Positions 1-9,297 are shown, numbered from the stretch's first letter. The stretch is 64,000 nucleotides of DNA from Micavibrio aeruginosavorus_D (GCF_051245535.1 NZ_CP195303.1:2294001-2358000), one strand, 5' to 3'. Numbers and translations are program-made. Notes: generated by a model not told the origin, from the sequence alone.

Positions 1-75
1 GAATATTTTCCCGGTCATGCTGAAATGGACCGGGCCTTTGGCTTTGGTCTGGAATGGGAAGGGGGCAGTAAATGA
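1..75 (+). CDS. 3' end of an unidentified protein (partial)
   Basis: An open frame runs in from the left edge and stops at a TGA at 73-75. Its last residues read EYFPGHAEMDRAFGFGLEWE followed by GGSK. The stop overlaps the ATG of the next gene in an ATGA arrangement, so the two are probably translationally coupled and cotranscribed. The visible 24 residues are too few to name a family. Because the next gene is of the TerD family, this could be another member of a ter-type cluster, but that is inference from position only. Confidence 0.5.
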   Translation, partial: EYFPGHAEMDRAFGFGLEWEGGSK

Positions 76-860
76 GTGGCGGTATGGGCGATGATCCGTT
101 CTGGAGCGAACCAACGGGCGATAACGATTTCGAACGCCCCATCGACATGATGGGCGATATGGGCGGTAACGGGAATGGCGGCCCGCAAAACACGAATTTG
201 CCGGACAGCGGAATCGACATGATCGGTGATCTGGCCGCGTCCGCGCCTGCGCCGGCTCCGGCCCCGATTGATTTCAATCTGGTGGAAAAGGGCGATTATT
301 ACGATCTGGTGAAAAAGGTTCCGTCCCTGCGCCGCATCATGGTTGGTGCGGGCTGGGATCATAAAATGCTGGAAACGACCAAGATCGACGTGGACTTAAG
401 CTGCTTCCTGCTGGACAAGCAGAACCAGACCCGCGTGGACGAAGATTTCGTGTTCTACAACAATGAAAGCGGATGTGATGGTGCCGTGCGCCACACGGGC
501 GACAGCCGCACCGGTGCGGGCGATGGCGATGATGAATCATTGTTCATCGACCTGAACGGTCTGCCATTTGATATTCTGCGCATCATGATCACTTTGTCGA
601 TCTATAACGCGGCGGAAGCCGAACAACATCTGGGCATGGTGCGCAATATTTATCTGCGAATCATAAACGAAGAAGACGGCAACGAAATCGTCCGTCTGCA
701 GATGGATGAATCCATGTTGAACGACGTCGCCGGAATGCAGGTGGCGTGTCTGGTCCGTGAAGGGCCGAAATGGTATCTGGAAGTGCTGGAGAACCCGGTG
801 AAGGGTGGCCTTGGGGCCATCGCAACCCAATACGGGATCGTTGTGGGCGCAGGGTCGTGA
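72..860 (+). CDS. TerD-family (tellurium resistance / stress) protein with low-complexity N-terminus
   Basis: A 262-residue protein. Residues about 85-255 match the TerD/CABP fold: an LxxVGLGWD-like strand (here RRIMVGAGWD), a DVDLSCFLLD strand, EDFVFYNN, and the diagnostic acidic Ca2+-binding loop GDSRTGAGDGDDE at about residues 143-155, followed by IDLNGLPFDI. TerD proteins bind calcium and take part in chemical-stress and membrane-associated responses; substrate and exact role are unclear. The first 80 residues are not part of the domain: they are Gly/Met/Asp-rich with an Ala-Pro run (APAPAPAP) that looks like a flexible linker. No signal peptide is seen, so it is cytoplasmic. The start overlaps the stop of the preceding gene. 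Confidence 0.85.
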   Translation: MSGGMGDDPFWSEPTGDNDFERPIDMMGDMGGNGNGGPQNTNLPDSGIDMIGDLAASAPAPAPAPIDFNLVEKGDYYDLVKKVPSLRRIMVGAGWDHKMLETTKIDVDLSCFLLDKQNQTRVDEDFVFYNNESGCDGAVRHTGDSRTGAGDGDDESLFIDLNGLPFDILRIMITLSIYNAAEAEQHLGMVRNIYLRIINEEDGNEIVRLQMDESMLNDVAGMQVACLVREGPKWYLEVLENPVKGGLGAIATQYGIVVGAGS

Positions 861-867
861 AGAAGAT

Positions 868-948
868 GGAATCTCGGAGTTTCGGAATTTCAGAATCTCG
901 GAACATCAGATTTCCGAGATTCTGAGATTCCGAGATTCTGAAGTTCCG
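868..948. repeat. Interleaved palindromes, likely bidirectional terminator
   Basis: The gap between two convergent genes is filled by repeats of the word GAATCTCGGA and its reverse complement. CAGAATCTCGGAA at 891-903 pairs perfectly with TTCCGAGATTCTG at 912-924 around an 8-base loop. A longer alternative pairs 883-903 with 928-948 with one mismatch. There is no clear T-run, so this may be a structured repeat rather than a classic terminator. Confidence 0.6.
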
Positions 949-953
949 CTCAC

Positions 954-1460
954 CTAAAACCCGCGGCCTTTTTTCATGTCCAGCAATTGGCCCGGACGGA
1001 TTTTCGGGGATTTGCCGCCGCCGCCGCCATATTGATCGTGAAACCGTTCGCGGCTGTGGAATTCTTCTTCGATCAGCGCATCAATATCCGGCATCTGGTC
1101 CAGCTTCATAAAGCGGGCCACGGCACCGAAGAAGTTGCAGCATTTTTCTTCCCAGTTGTAAATTTCGCGGTCAATCGGGTCACCCTTCAACCGGGCATTC
1201 ACAACATCCCAATCGGCCCCAACAACGGGTTTGCACTGGAACCAGATGACCTGTTGCATCGGCAACTGGCCTTCGGTCGGCGCGTCATACATCAACTGAA
1301 TTTCGGCTTCGCATTCATTCGGGTCCATGCCCATGCGGATTTCCGCGCTGCACGTCGCCCCCGTGGCCGGATCATACACGGTCAGCGGATAGGTTTCGTA
1401 CGGCGACAGCTCATAGCCGACGCCCAGACGGTCCATCATGTTGCGGAATGTTTCGCGCAT
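954..1460 (-). CDS. Conserved-looking hypothetical protein, 168 aa
   Basis: I do not recognise a family. The protein is acidic and soluble with no signal peptide or membrane segment. It has a central CC pair (EEKCCNFFGA), a short glycine run (YGGGGGKSP) and a basic C-terminal tail (KIRPGQLLDMKKGRGF). Codon use resembles the neighbours, and the frame fills the space between xseA and the convergent TerD gene. A TATAAT-like hexamer lies only 7 bases before the ATG (reverse complement of 1468-1473) without a good -35 box, so the transcript could be nearly leaderless; this is speculative. Confidence 0.6.
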   Translation of the reverse strand: MRETFRNMMDRLGVGYELSPYETYPLTVYDPATGATCSAEIRMGMDPNECEAEIQLMYDAPTEGQLPMQQVIWFQCKPVVGADWDVVNARLKGDPIDREIYNWEEKCCNFFGAVARFMKLDQMPDIDALIEEEFHSRERFHDQYGGGGGKSPKIRPGQLLDMKKGRGF

Positions 1461-1543
1461 GGTTTCAATTATACTCCCGATCCGGTCAAAATACCCTGAA
1501 AACCGCCGGAATCATAGGGGGGAAGCGTCTTATAACCGGGTTT

Positions 1544-3031
1544 TCAGTCTTTAACCGTCGCGGTGCGGTGTTTCTTGTCGCGGAACTCCAGCGTGACGTC
1601 CGATCCCTTGGTCAGCGCATCGGCGTTCGACACGGGCGCGCCGTTTGCATCGCGCACCACGACAAACCCGCGATCCAGCACCCGTTCAAACGACAGTGAA
1701 TCCAGAACGCGCACCGTGGCGGTCAATGTGCGGGCCTTGTCCGGGGTGATGGTTTGGGCCGCGCGGATCAGGCGTTCGGCGCGTTCGCTCAAGCGGCGTC
1801 CCGCATCCTCGACAATCTGGCGCGGGTGGCGCAGGGCGGCGGCCAGACGGTCCAGCTTGGCCACGCGGGCCTGCACCGCCTTGTCAAACGCGGCATCCAG
1901 ACGGTGAATGGCATGGTCGGCGGATTGCATTTTGATCTGCAGCAATTTTTGCGGATCACCCAGCCGCGCGGCCAAGGATGCCACGCGTTCATGGTGGCGA
2001 TCGGTGATGCGGTTCATGCCGCCCATCAAACGGCGGGCATCATCCATGATCTGGGCCATCAATTCGGCGCGCACGGGCACGGCCATTTCGGCGGCCCCGG
2101 TTGGTGTGGGCGCACGTATATCGGCGGCATAATCAATCAATGTCGTATCGGTTTCATGCCCCACCGCGGAAATTAACGGGATGGAACAGGCGGCGGCGGC
2201 GCGCACAACGATTTCCTCGTTAAACGCCATCAAATCTTCGAGGCTTCCGCCCCCGCGCGCGACGATCACCACATCCGGGCGCGGCACGGCTCCGTCTTTA
2301 GGCAACGCATCAAATCCGGCAATGGCGGCCGCAATCTGTGCGGCGGCGTTGTCGCCCTGTACCGCAACGGGCCACAGCAAAACATGGCGCGGGAACCGGT
2401 CATTCAGCCGGTGCATAATATCGCGGATCACGGCCCCGGTCGGCGATGTCACCACCCCAATCACGGTAGGCAAAAACGGAATCGGTTTTTTGCGGGCCGC
2501 ATCAAACAGCCCTTCCGCCGCCAGCTTTTTGCGGCGGTCTTCCAGCATTTTCAGCAACGCGCCTTCGCCCGCCAATTCAATGGAATCAACGATAATCTGA
2601 TACCGCGATGATTTCGGGTAACTGGAGACTTTACCGACGCACACCACATCCAGCCCGTCTTCGGGGCGGATGGACAATTTGGATAAATTACCCTTCCAGC
2701 AGACGATATCGATAACGGCATCCGCATCCTTGATCGTGCCATACAAATGGCCGGAGGAGGCGAGCTTCAAACCGGATAATTCCCCACGAACCCGCACACG
2801 GCCAAAGGTTTCCTCCAGCGTCCGGCGCAACGCATTGGCCAGATCCGCGACGCTCATTTCAGGCACATTGCTGTGCCTTAAGGGCGCACTCCCGTGCGCG
2901 GGCATCTCCGGCACATTGCTCCGCATCGGGGCCGATGGTGGCGGCTCGACGGGGGATTGCTTCGCGCTGGGAATGGGGTCCCCAACGGGCGCGGGATTGG
3001 GTGGTGGGTCGAATAACGTGCGGTTGGTCAT
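1544..3031 (-). CDS. xseA: Exodeoxyribonuclease VII large subunit
   Basis: XseA forms, with several XseB subunits, a nuclease that degrades single-stranded DNA to acid-soluble oligonucleotides. The 495-residue product has an N-terminal OB-fold (VRVRGELSGLKLASSGHLYGTIKD), the catalytic region (IGVVTSPTGAVIRDI; VARGGGSLEDL; SAVGHETDTTLIDYAAD; RAPTPTGAAE) and the usual coiled-coil C-terminus. I chose the ATG at 3031 because the longer frame (to 3067) runs into an intergenic palindromic repeat. The first 50 residues are Pro-rich and hold a duplicated NVPEM segment not usual for XseA. xseB is not in the window. Confidence 0.93.
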   Translation of the reverse strand: MTNRTLFDPPPNPAPVGDPIPSAKQSPVEPPPSAPMRSNVPEMPAHGSAPLRHSNVPEMSVADLANALRRTLEETFGRVRVRGELSGLKLASSGHLYGTIKDADAVIDIVCWKGNLSKLSIRPEDGLDVVCVGKVSSYPKSSRYQIIVDSIELAGEGALLKMLEDRRKKLAAEGLFDAARKKPIPFLPTVIGVVTSPTGAVIRDIMHRLNDRFPRHVLLWPVAVQGDNAAAQIAAAIAGFDALPKDGAVPRPDVVIVARGGGSLEDLMAFNEEIVVRAAAACSIPLISAVGHETDTTLIDYAADIRAPTPTGAAEMAVPVRAELMAQIMDDARRLMGGMNRITDRHHERVASLAARLGDPQKLLQIKMQSADHAIHRLDAAFDKAVQARVAKLDRLAAALRHPRQIVEDAGRRLSERAERLIRAAQTITPDKARTLTATVRVLDSLSFERVLDRGFVVVRDANGAPVSNADALTKGSDVTLEFRDKKHRTATVKD

Positions 3032-3062
3032 GGCGGGCATCTTAGGGCCTGGGCTCTGGCTT

Positions 3063-3135
3063 GTCATTCCCGCGAAAGCGGGAATCCATACGTTTTTGCC
3101 GTTCTTTCCGGTGGATCCCCGCTTTCGCGGGGATG
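3063..3135. repeat. Palindromic intergenic repeat, copy 1 (CCCGCGAAAGCGGG type)
   Basis: GTCATTCCCGCGAAAGCGGG at the left end and a GGATCCCCGCTTTCGCGGGG arm at the right end are approximate inverted copies, each itself a hairpin, separated by about 25 bases. A second copy lies at 33250-33333. This hairpin word is common in intergenic regions of many proteobacteria and behaves like a REP/MITE-type repeat. It sits between the divergent xseA and aminotransferase genes, upstream of both true starts. Confidence 0.8.
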
Positions 3136-3192
3136 CGGATGAGGCAAGCTCAAGAATATGAAAATTCTGGCGTTGGGGCTGGCTTTTGGGCT

Positions 3193-4722
3193 ATGACAGG
3201 CCCCATGACCCGTCAAAAACGCCTCGATTTGTCTTTGGGCGACCCGCTGCTGCCGTTGCGCGGGGTGGCGGCCTATGCGTTTCGCATGGCTTCGCGGGAT
3301 TTGAACAATTATTACAACATGATCCCCAGCTATAGCGGGCCGGGGTCGGTGCGGGATGTGCTGCACCCGGTGCGCGATTATTTCAGCGCGCGGGGCTTCC
3401 ATGACCAAGGCTGGTCCGGCCTGACCACCGAGGAAATTTTGCCCACCGGTGGCGGCACGACGGAAGGGTTCGATCTGGCCCTGCGCATGTTGAGCGCAGA
3501 TGTGGTGGAGCGGAACGGTCAGGGCGCGGTGATTAAACCCGCCATCCTGATGCCCGTGCCCACCTATGGCATGTTTATGGATGCGGCCAAGGCGGCGGGG
3601 TTCCATGTGGTCAAGGTGGAGCGCGATCTGGCCGCGGGCGGTGTGTTAAACCGTGACACGTTGATTGCTGCGGTGAATGACGCGCACAAGGCCGGATACC
3701 GCATCATCGCCTATTACGATTGCAACCCGCATAATCCGACGGGGCTGATCCGGGGCAAAGCGGAAACAGAACATCTGGCGGAAATTTTTGAGGCCATCAA
3801 CGCCCATTACGCGCAGCAGGATTTGAACGCCCTGTCGCTCAACACCCGCTCCCGTCTGTGGGATCATGCGGGCACGCGCGTGACCATTATCGACGATATG
3901 GTTTATGACGGGCTGGAAATGGGGGATGAAAAACCCTTTGGTTTCGCGCAATTGCCGCACATGTATCGCGACACCATCACATTGTTTGGCCCGTCCAAGG
4001 CGGGTCTGGTGGGGCTGCGGGCCGGGGTGGCCATTGGCCCCCGCGACAAAATCCGCGCCATGATGGGCCTTGCTCGCCACGCCGGATATTTCCCGCCGAC
4101 CCCGGTGCTGCACGCGCTGGCCGCGTATTTCAATGATGATGCAAAATTTGCGGCGGCACGGGATAAACATTTGCTGCGCTTGAATGCGCAGCACCGCACA
4201 AATCTTCTGCTGATGAAGGCGCTGGTGAACGGCATGGATACAATGCCCGAAGCCGATGATGCGGATCGTGCCAAAATGCTGCGCATCGTGATGAAGGAAA
4301 CCGGTATGGACCGCGCCGCATCGCGCGACCTGCTGACGCGTGGGATCAAGGGTGTGCGGATTATCACAACGCCGCAGGCGGGGTTCTTCCACCTGCTGGA
4401 TTGTTCGGGCCTGCGGGACCGCGAATATTCCAATGAATTCGTGCCCTACCGCGCCTTTATGGGCACGGCCACGGCCCAGACGGAAGAGGCTATCGACCAT
4501 GTTCTGGGGGCCGGGCAAAACCTGCAATTCGCCTATGGCAGCTGGGCCGGGTTACCGACCCATTCCATGATTGTCCGCCTCACCTGTGCCATGCCGCATC
4601 GCGATATCTTGGAGACGGCGCGGCGACTGGCGGCAGGCGTGAAAGATTTCAAAAAAGCCAAAAAAGTTTCCGAAATACAGGCCGCTGCCGGAGTTTCTTC
4701 CCTGCGCGCCCCATTGCCGTAA
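3193..4722 (+). CDS. Class I/II PLP-dependent aminotransferase (509 aa)
   Basis: Fold type I aminotransferase. Recognisable elements are LPTGGGTTEGFDLAL (phosphate-binding region), a PVPTYGMF strand, NPHNPTGLI (the Asn-Pro-x-Asn-Pro-Thr-Gly cofactor-contact motif), IIDDMVYDGLE (Asp binding the pyridine nitrogen) and GPSKAGLVGLRAG with the Schiff-base lysine at about residue 269. At 509 residues it is longer than the usual 390-420, with insertions around residues 200-235 and 345-385. The substrate cannot be told from sequence. The frame is open further upstream, but that part lies in the palindromic repeat; ATGs at 3193 and 3205 are both possible starts. putA follows 46 bases downstream, so the two may be cotranscribed. 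Confidence 0.85.
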   Translation: MTGPMTRQKRLDLSLGDPLLPLRGVAAYAFRMASRDLNNYYNMIPSYSGPGSVRDVLHPVRDYFSARGFHDQGWSGLTTEEILPTGGGTTEGFDLALRMLSADVVERNGQGAVIKPAILMPVPTYGMFMDAAKAAGFHVVKVERDLAAGGVLNRDTLIAAVNDAHKAGYRIIAYYDCNPHNPTGLIRGKAETEHLAEIFEAINAHYAQQDLNALSLNTRSRLWDHAGTRVTIIDDMVYDGLEMGDEKPFGFAQLPHMYRDTITLFGPSKAGLVGLRAGVAIGPRDKIRAMMGLARHAGYFPPTPVLHALAAYFNDDAKFAAARDKHLLRLNAQHRTNLLLMKALVNGMDTMPEADDADRAKMLRIVMKETGMDRAASRDLLTRGIKGVRIITTPQAGFFHLLDCSGLRDREYSNEFVPYRAFMGTATAQTEEAIDHVLGAGQNLQFAYGSWAGLPTHSMIVRLTCAMPHRDILETARRLAAGVKDFKKAKKVSEIQAAAGVSSLRAPLP

Positions 4723-4768
4723 ACGCGCAATCCTATACACTTCATCCACCCTCTGAATGGAGATATGG

Positions 4769-7700
4769 ATGATGACCGCCACCACAAAATCCCACATGCC
4801 CAAATCCGCTTATGCCTCTGGCCTGAACCCACCGACTGTAACCGACCACGATCTGGCCCCGTATCTGTATGCCGATGAAACCGTGCGCGTGAATACGCTG
4901 CTGGTCGATCTGGCGTGGAAGGCGGAGCGCGCGGAGCGTGTGGGCAAGGCAGCTTCTGATCTGGTCACACGCGTGCGCGGGGCGAGACGCAAGGCGGGTG
5001 AGCTGGAAGCGTTCATGCAGGAATATCGCCTGACCACGGATGAGGGGCTGGCGCTGATGGGTCTGGCGGAGGCATTGCTGCGCGTGCCGGATGCAAAAAC
5101 GGCGGACGCACTGATCCGCGATAAAATCACCGCCGCCGACTGGGCCCCGGAAGGCGCGGTCAATGACTGGATGGTCAAGGCCACGGGGCTGGGTCTGAGT
5201 GTGACCAAAGCCACGCTGGAAAGCGTCGTGGCGAAACTGGGTGAACCCGTCATCCGCACCGCGATGGGGCAGGCGATCCGCATTATGGGGCACCAGTTCG
5301 TTCTGGGTCGCACGATTGATGAAGGCATGAAAAACGCGCAGGCCTATGAAGCCAAGGGCTATCGCATGTCCTACGACATGCTGGGCGAGGGCGCGCGCAC
5401 GAGTGTTGATGCCGAACGCTATTTTAATTCTTACGTGTCCGCGCTGAATGTCATTGCCGCCAATGGCAAAACGGTCAATGGCGTGATGCCGGGCATTTCC
5501 GTGAAATTGTCGGCCCTGCATCCGCGTTACCGATACAGCCAGGCGGATCAATGTATCCCGGCCTTGACCGATAAATTGATGGATCTGGCCCGTGTCGCGG
5601 CGGCGAAGGATGTCGCCCTGACCGTGGATGCGGAGGAAGTCGAGCGTCTGGAAATCTCCCTGGATATCATTGGGGCCGTGGCTGCCGATCCGTCTTTGAA
5701 ACACTGGGACGGGCTGGGGCTGGCGGTGCAGGCCTATTCCAAACGCACCTATCCGTTGATCGACCGTCTGGCCGCCATGGCGCGGGCGGAAAAACGCCGT
5801 CTGTCCGTCCGGTTGGTGAAGGGGGCGTATTGGGACACCGAAATTAAACGCGCGCAGGTGATGGGTCTGCGCGATTACCCGGTCTTTACGCGCAAATGCA
5901 ATACGGATTTATCGTATCTGGCGTGCGCACAAAAATTGATCCAAAACCGCGATGTGTTTTACCCTATGCTGGCCACGCACAATGCGCACACGGTGGCGGC
6001 GGTGCTGGACATGGTGCGCGAAAATGGTGGCGCGGCGGCGGGCCCGTTTGAATTCCAACGTCTGCACGGTATGGGTGAAGCGCTCTATGACATCGTGCTG
6101 GATGATGCGAAACAGAGCGAAAACATCCGGGTCAGCATGTATGCCCCCGTGGGCACGCATGAAGATTTGCTGCCCTATCTGGTGCGGCGTTTGTTGGAAA
6201 ACGGGGCGAACAGCTCCTTTGTGAACAAGTTGCTTGATCCCAAAGTGCCAGTGGAAGAGGCGGTGGAAGACCCGATTGCCGATGTAAAACGCAATGAAAC
6301 ACGTCGTCACCCGCGCATTCCGTTGCCGGTCGATCTGTACGGTATGGGCCGTAAAAATTCCGCCGGGATGGATTTAACCGATCCGGATGTTGTCGGGCCG
6401 CTGATCCCGGCGATGAAGGCGGCCGTGGATGATGTGGAATGGGTGGCGGCCCCGCTGATCGGGGGCAAGCTCTACCGCGATGGGGCGATGATCCCGGTGA
6501 CCAATCCGGCGCACCGTGACCATGTTGTCGGGCACGCGGTTTATGCCGGTGCCGACCATGTTAAACGCGCCTTTGAAACGGCCCGGAATGGTTTTGCGGT
6601 CTGGTCCGCAACCCCCACCCGCGACCGGGCCGCGTGTCTGGATCGTCTGGCCGATCTGATGCAGGATTATGCGATCCCGTTGATGGGCTTGTGCGTGCGT
6701 GAGGCGGGCAAGACCATGGATGACGCCGTGGCCGAACTGCGCGAAGCGATTGATTTCTGCCGCTATTACGCCATGCGCGGGCGGATCGATTTTGTCGATC
6801 ATGGCCATGTCATGCCCGGCCCGACGGGCGAAAGCAACGTGCTGAACCTGCATGGGCGCGGCACATTCGTGTGCATTTCCCCGTGGAACTTCCCGCTGGC
6901 CATTTTCATGGGGCAGGTCTCTGCCGCCCTGATGGCCGGGAATGCGGTGATTGCCAAACCCGCCGAACAAACGCCGTTGATTGCGTCGCTGGCGGCGAAG
7001 CTGATCCACATGGCGGGTGTGCCGCATGATGCGTTTACCCTGCTGCCCGGTGATGGGCATGTCGGCGCGGCTTTGGTGGCGCACCCGGATGTGGCCGGTG
7101 TGGCCTTCACCGGATCGACCGAAGTGGCTCGCATCATCAACCGGACATTGGCGGCCAAGGACGGCCCGATTGCACCGCTGATCGCCGAAACGGGCGGCCA
7201 GAACGCGATGATCGTTGATTCATCCGCTCTGCCGGAACAGGTGGTGGATGATGCGATGATCAGCGCCTTTGGCTCCGCCGGGCAACGCTGTTCCGCCTTG
7301 CGTGTCCTGTGTTTGCAGGATGATGTGGCGGATAAAATCATCACGATGCTGCGCGGTGCGATGGAACAAATCCGCATCGGCGACCCGATGGATATTCGTA
7401 CCGATATCGGTCCGGTGATTGATGATGAAGCGCGCCAGATTCTGGTGAAGCATCGCGCAGCGATTGAGGGGTTTGGAAAAATCGTGGCGTCCGCCCCGTT
7501 GCCGATGGGCGCGGAAAAACAGGGCACGTTCTTTGCCCCTGTTGCCTGTGAAATCAAATCGATCAGTGATTTGAAACGGGAAGTGTTCGGTCCGGTCCTG
7601 CATATCATCCGGTACAAGGCGTCTGAGCGGGATGCGATTTTGAAGGCGATCAACGAGACGGGCTATGGCCTGACATTCGGGATACACAGCCGTATTCAAT

Positions 7701-7930
7701 CCACGATCCATGATTTGGCCGAAGGGGCCCATGCGGGCAACGTTTATGTGAACCGGACCATGATTGGGGCGGTCGTTGGGGTGCAACCCTTTGGTGGGCA
7801 TGGACTTTCCGGCACGGGGCCAAAGGCGGGCGGGCCGTATTATTTGCCGCGTTTTGCAACGGAAAAGGTCATTTCGGTCAATACAACGGCCAGCGGCGGC
7901 AATGCCAGCCTGGTCAGTCTGGATGATTAA
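4769..7930 (+). CDS. putA: Bifunctional proline dehydrogenase / L-glutamate gamma-semialdehyde dehydrogenase
   Basis: PutA oxidises proline to pyrroline-5-carboxylate with FAD, then oxidises glutamate semialdehyde to glutamate with NAD+, channelling the intermediate. The N-terminal half carries the PRODH barrel (SVKLSALHPRYRYSQ; LTVDAEEVERLE; VRLVKGAYWDTEIK; YPMLATHNAHTVAAV). The C-terminal half is an aldehyde dehydrogenase (SPWNFPLAIFMGQ; AFTGSTEVARII; AETGGQNAMIV; the catalytic Cys in AGQRCSALR near residue 841). At about 1053 residues it lacks the N-terminal ribbon-helix-helix repressor domain of enterobacterial PutA, so it should not autoregulate. GGAG at 4759-4762 favours the ATG at 4769 (or 4772) over 4757. 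Confidence 0.96.
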   Translation: MMTATTKSHMPKSAYASGLNPPTVTDHDLAPYLYADETVRVNTLLVDLAWKAERAERVGKAASDLVTRVRGARRKAGELEAFMQEYRLTTDEGLALMGLAEALLRVPDAKTADALIRDKITAADWAPEGAVNDWMVKATGLGLSVTKATLESVVAKLGEPVIRTAMGQAIRIMGHQFVLGRTIDEGMKNAQAYEAKGYRMSYDMLGEGARTSVDAERYFNSYVSALNVIAANGKTVNGVMPGISVKLSALHPRYRYSQADQCIPALTDKLMDLARVAAAKDVALTVDAEEVERLEISLDIIGAVAADPSLKHWDGLGLAVQAYSKRTYPLIDRLAAMARAEKRRLSVRLVKGAYWDTEIKRAQVMGLRDYPVFTRKCNTDLSYLACAQKLIQNRDVFYPMLATHNAHTVAAVLDMVRENGGAAAGPFEFQRLHGMGEALYDIVLDDAKQSENIRVSMYAPVGTHEDLLPYLVRRLLENGANSSFVNKLLDPKVPVEEAVEDPIADVKRNETRRHPRIPLPVDLYGMGRKNSAGMDLTDPDVVGPLIPAMKAAVDDVEWVAAPLIGGKLYRDGAMIPVTNPAHRDHVVGHAVYAGADHVKRAFETARNGFAVWSATPTRDRAACLDRLADLMQDYAIPLMGLCVREAGKTMDDAVAELREAIDFCRYYAMRGRIDFVDHGHVMPGPTGESNVLNLHGRGTFVCISPWNFPLAIFMGQVSAALMAGNAVIAKPAEQTPLIASLAAKLIHMAGVPHDAFTLLPGDGHVGAALVAHPDVAGVAFTGSTEVARIINRTLAAKDGPIAPLIAETGGQNAMIVDSSALPEQVVDDAMISAFGSAGQRCSALRVLCLQDDVADKIITMLRGAMEQIRIGDPMDIRTDIGPVIDDEARQILVKHRAAIEGFGKIVASAPLPMGAEKQGTFFAPVACEIKSISDLKREVFGPVLHIIRYKASERDAILKAINETGYGLTFGIHSRIQSTIHDLAEGAHAGNVYVNRTMIGAVVGVQPFGGHGLSGTGPKAGGPYYLPRFATEKVISVNTTASGGNASLVSLDD

Positions 7931-7965
7931 CCTCTTAAACCCTAATCCTGATTTACAATAGGGAT

Positions 7966-9297
7966 ATGAACAAACCACACCCGACCTTGCAGTCTTTGAC
8001 CAAAATCACCCCGCCCAGCAAGCGGGTGGACCGTGGCGTGCGTCTGCAAAATTTCAAGGCGGGCAGCGTGCTGTTCAAAGCGGGTGAGCCGCGGGACAAT
8101 GCCTATCTGATTGAAAAAGGGACCGTGGATATTCTGGGTCCAGGACCGGAAGGGCCGCAAAGCCTTCTGGCGCGATTGAGCCCGGGGGATGTGTTTGGTG
8201 AAATGGCCTTGATCGACGGCGGTTTGCGCAGTGCCGCCGCCGTTGTGACCAGCGATGCCGAATTATTTGTTATTCCACGCGGCGCCCTGCGGGATCGCGT
8301 GCGTGATATGGACCCGATTTTATCGTTGATGCTGGCCTTGCTGGTGGAACGTTATCGCACTGTACGGGTCAATCTTCCTGAATCCATCCGGCAGGATCAG
8401 ATATCGAATATGGCCCAGGCGATGGACCGCGCCGCGCATTACGATATGCCCGAAGATGCGGCCCGCCTGTCCGAACTGTGGCGTCAGCGCGATAACGCGA
8501 TCAAGGAATTGAAGCTGGAACAGGAGTTACGTCGTGGGATTGAAAAGGGGGAATTCGTTCCCGCCCTGCAGCCCATTGTCGCGCTGCCCAGTCGTCGGCT
8601 GGTGGGGTTTGAAACGCTGGTGCGTTGGAACCATCCGGAGCGGGGCATGGTCTTCCCCGATGAATTTATCCCGGTGGCCGAACGCACCAATCTGGTGCAG
8701 TTTATCGACCATATGATGCTGCAAAAGGCCTGTGAATTGATGCCGGATCTGCTGTCTGACATGGGTGGCGATGATGTTCCTTTGTTTATCAGCGCCAACC
8801 TGTCCGGGATCAATTTTGAAAATCTGGATATCATCCAATCGGTGCGGGAAACATTGGTCCATAGTGGCGTCGACCCGCACCGGATCAAACTGGAAATCAC
8901 GGAAAGCGCGCTGATTGATGACCCCGAAAAAACCGAACAGGTGCTCAGGGGGCTACGCGCGCTGGGCGTGACCATCGCGCTGGATGATTTCGGGACGGGC
9001 TATTCCTCGCTCGGCTATCTGCACCGCTTCCCGATTGATTCGATCAAAGTGGATCGGTCTTTCGTCAGCCAGATGCACGATGCCCCGCGCAGCATTGATA
9101 TTATCCGCGCCATTGTCGGTCTGGCCCATAACTTCAAAATGGATGTGGTGGCCGAAGGTCTGGAAACCGAACAGGATGTCCAGATGATCAACGCCCTGGG
9201 GTGTGAGATGGCACAGGGGTATTTCTTCGCCAAGCCTTTGATGCCCGCACAGGCGCGCGAATTTGCGCAAGGCTTTGCGGTGCGCAAGCCCATCTGA
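7966..9297 (+). CDS. Cyclic-nucleotide-binding domain + EAL phosphodiesterase
   Basis: Residues about 20-140 form a cNMP-binding/Crp-like sensor (FKAGEPRDNAYLIEKGTVDI; SPGDVFGEMALIDGG; RSAAAVV). Residues about 180-440 form an EAL domain, the c-di-GMP-hydrolysing fold: LQPIVALPSRRLVGFETLVRW, LEITESALI, ALDDFGTGYSSLGYLHRFPI, DSIKVDRSFV, VVAEGLET, AQGYFFAKP. The signature EAL reads ETL, but the catalytic Glu and the later metal and base residues are present, so activity is likely. There is no transmembrane segment or GGDEF domain. It probably links a cyclic-nucleotide or other small-molecule signal to c-di-GMP turnover. Its own SD is weak; it starts 36 bases after putA. Confidence 0.9.
   Translation: MNKPHPTLQSLTKITPPSKRVDRGVRLQNFKAGSVLFKAGEPRDNAYLIEKGTVDILGPGPEGPQSLLARLSPGDVFGEMALIDGGLRSAAAVVTSDAELFVIPRGALRDRVRDMDPILSLMLALLVERYRTVRVNLPESIRQDQISNMAQAMDRAAHYDMPEDAARLSELWRQRDNAIKELKLEQELRRGIEKGEFVPALQPIVALPSRRLVGFETLVRWNHPERGMVFPDEFIPVAERTNLVQFIDHMMLQKACELMPDLLSDMGGDDVPLFISANLSGINFENLDIIQSVRETLVHSGVDPHRIKLEITESALIDDPEKTEQVLRGLRALGVTIALDDFGTGYSSLGYLHRFPIDSIKVDRSFVSQMHDAPRSIDIIRAIVGLAHNFKMDVVAEGLETEQDVQMINALGCEMAQGYFFAKPLMPAQAREFAQGFAVRKPI

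Noticed and set aside
861..955. Possible CRISPR-like repeat array
   Set aside because: The repeated words alternate in orientation and there are no spacers of even length.
1467..1489. Promoter TTGACC / TATAAT before the 168-aa hypothetical gene
   Set aside because: The spacing between the two boxes is only about 10 bases, too short for a sigma70 promoter; only the -10-like box may matter.
3158..3196. 13-codon ORF (MKILALGLAFGL) whose stop overlaps the aminotransferase ATG
   Set aside because: It has no ribosome-binding site and begins just past a repeat; probably chance.
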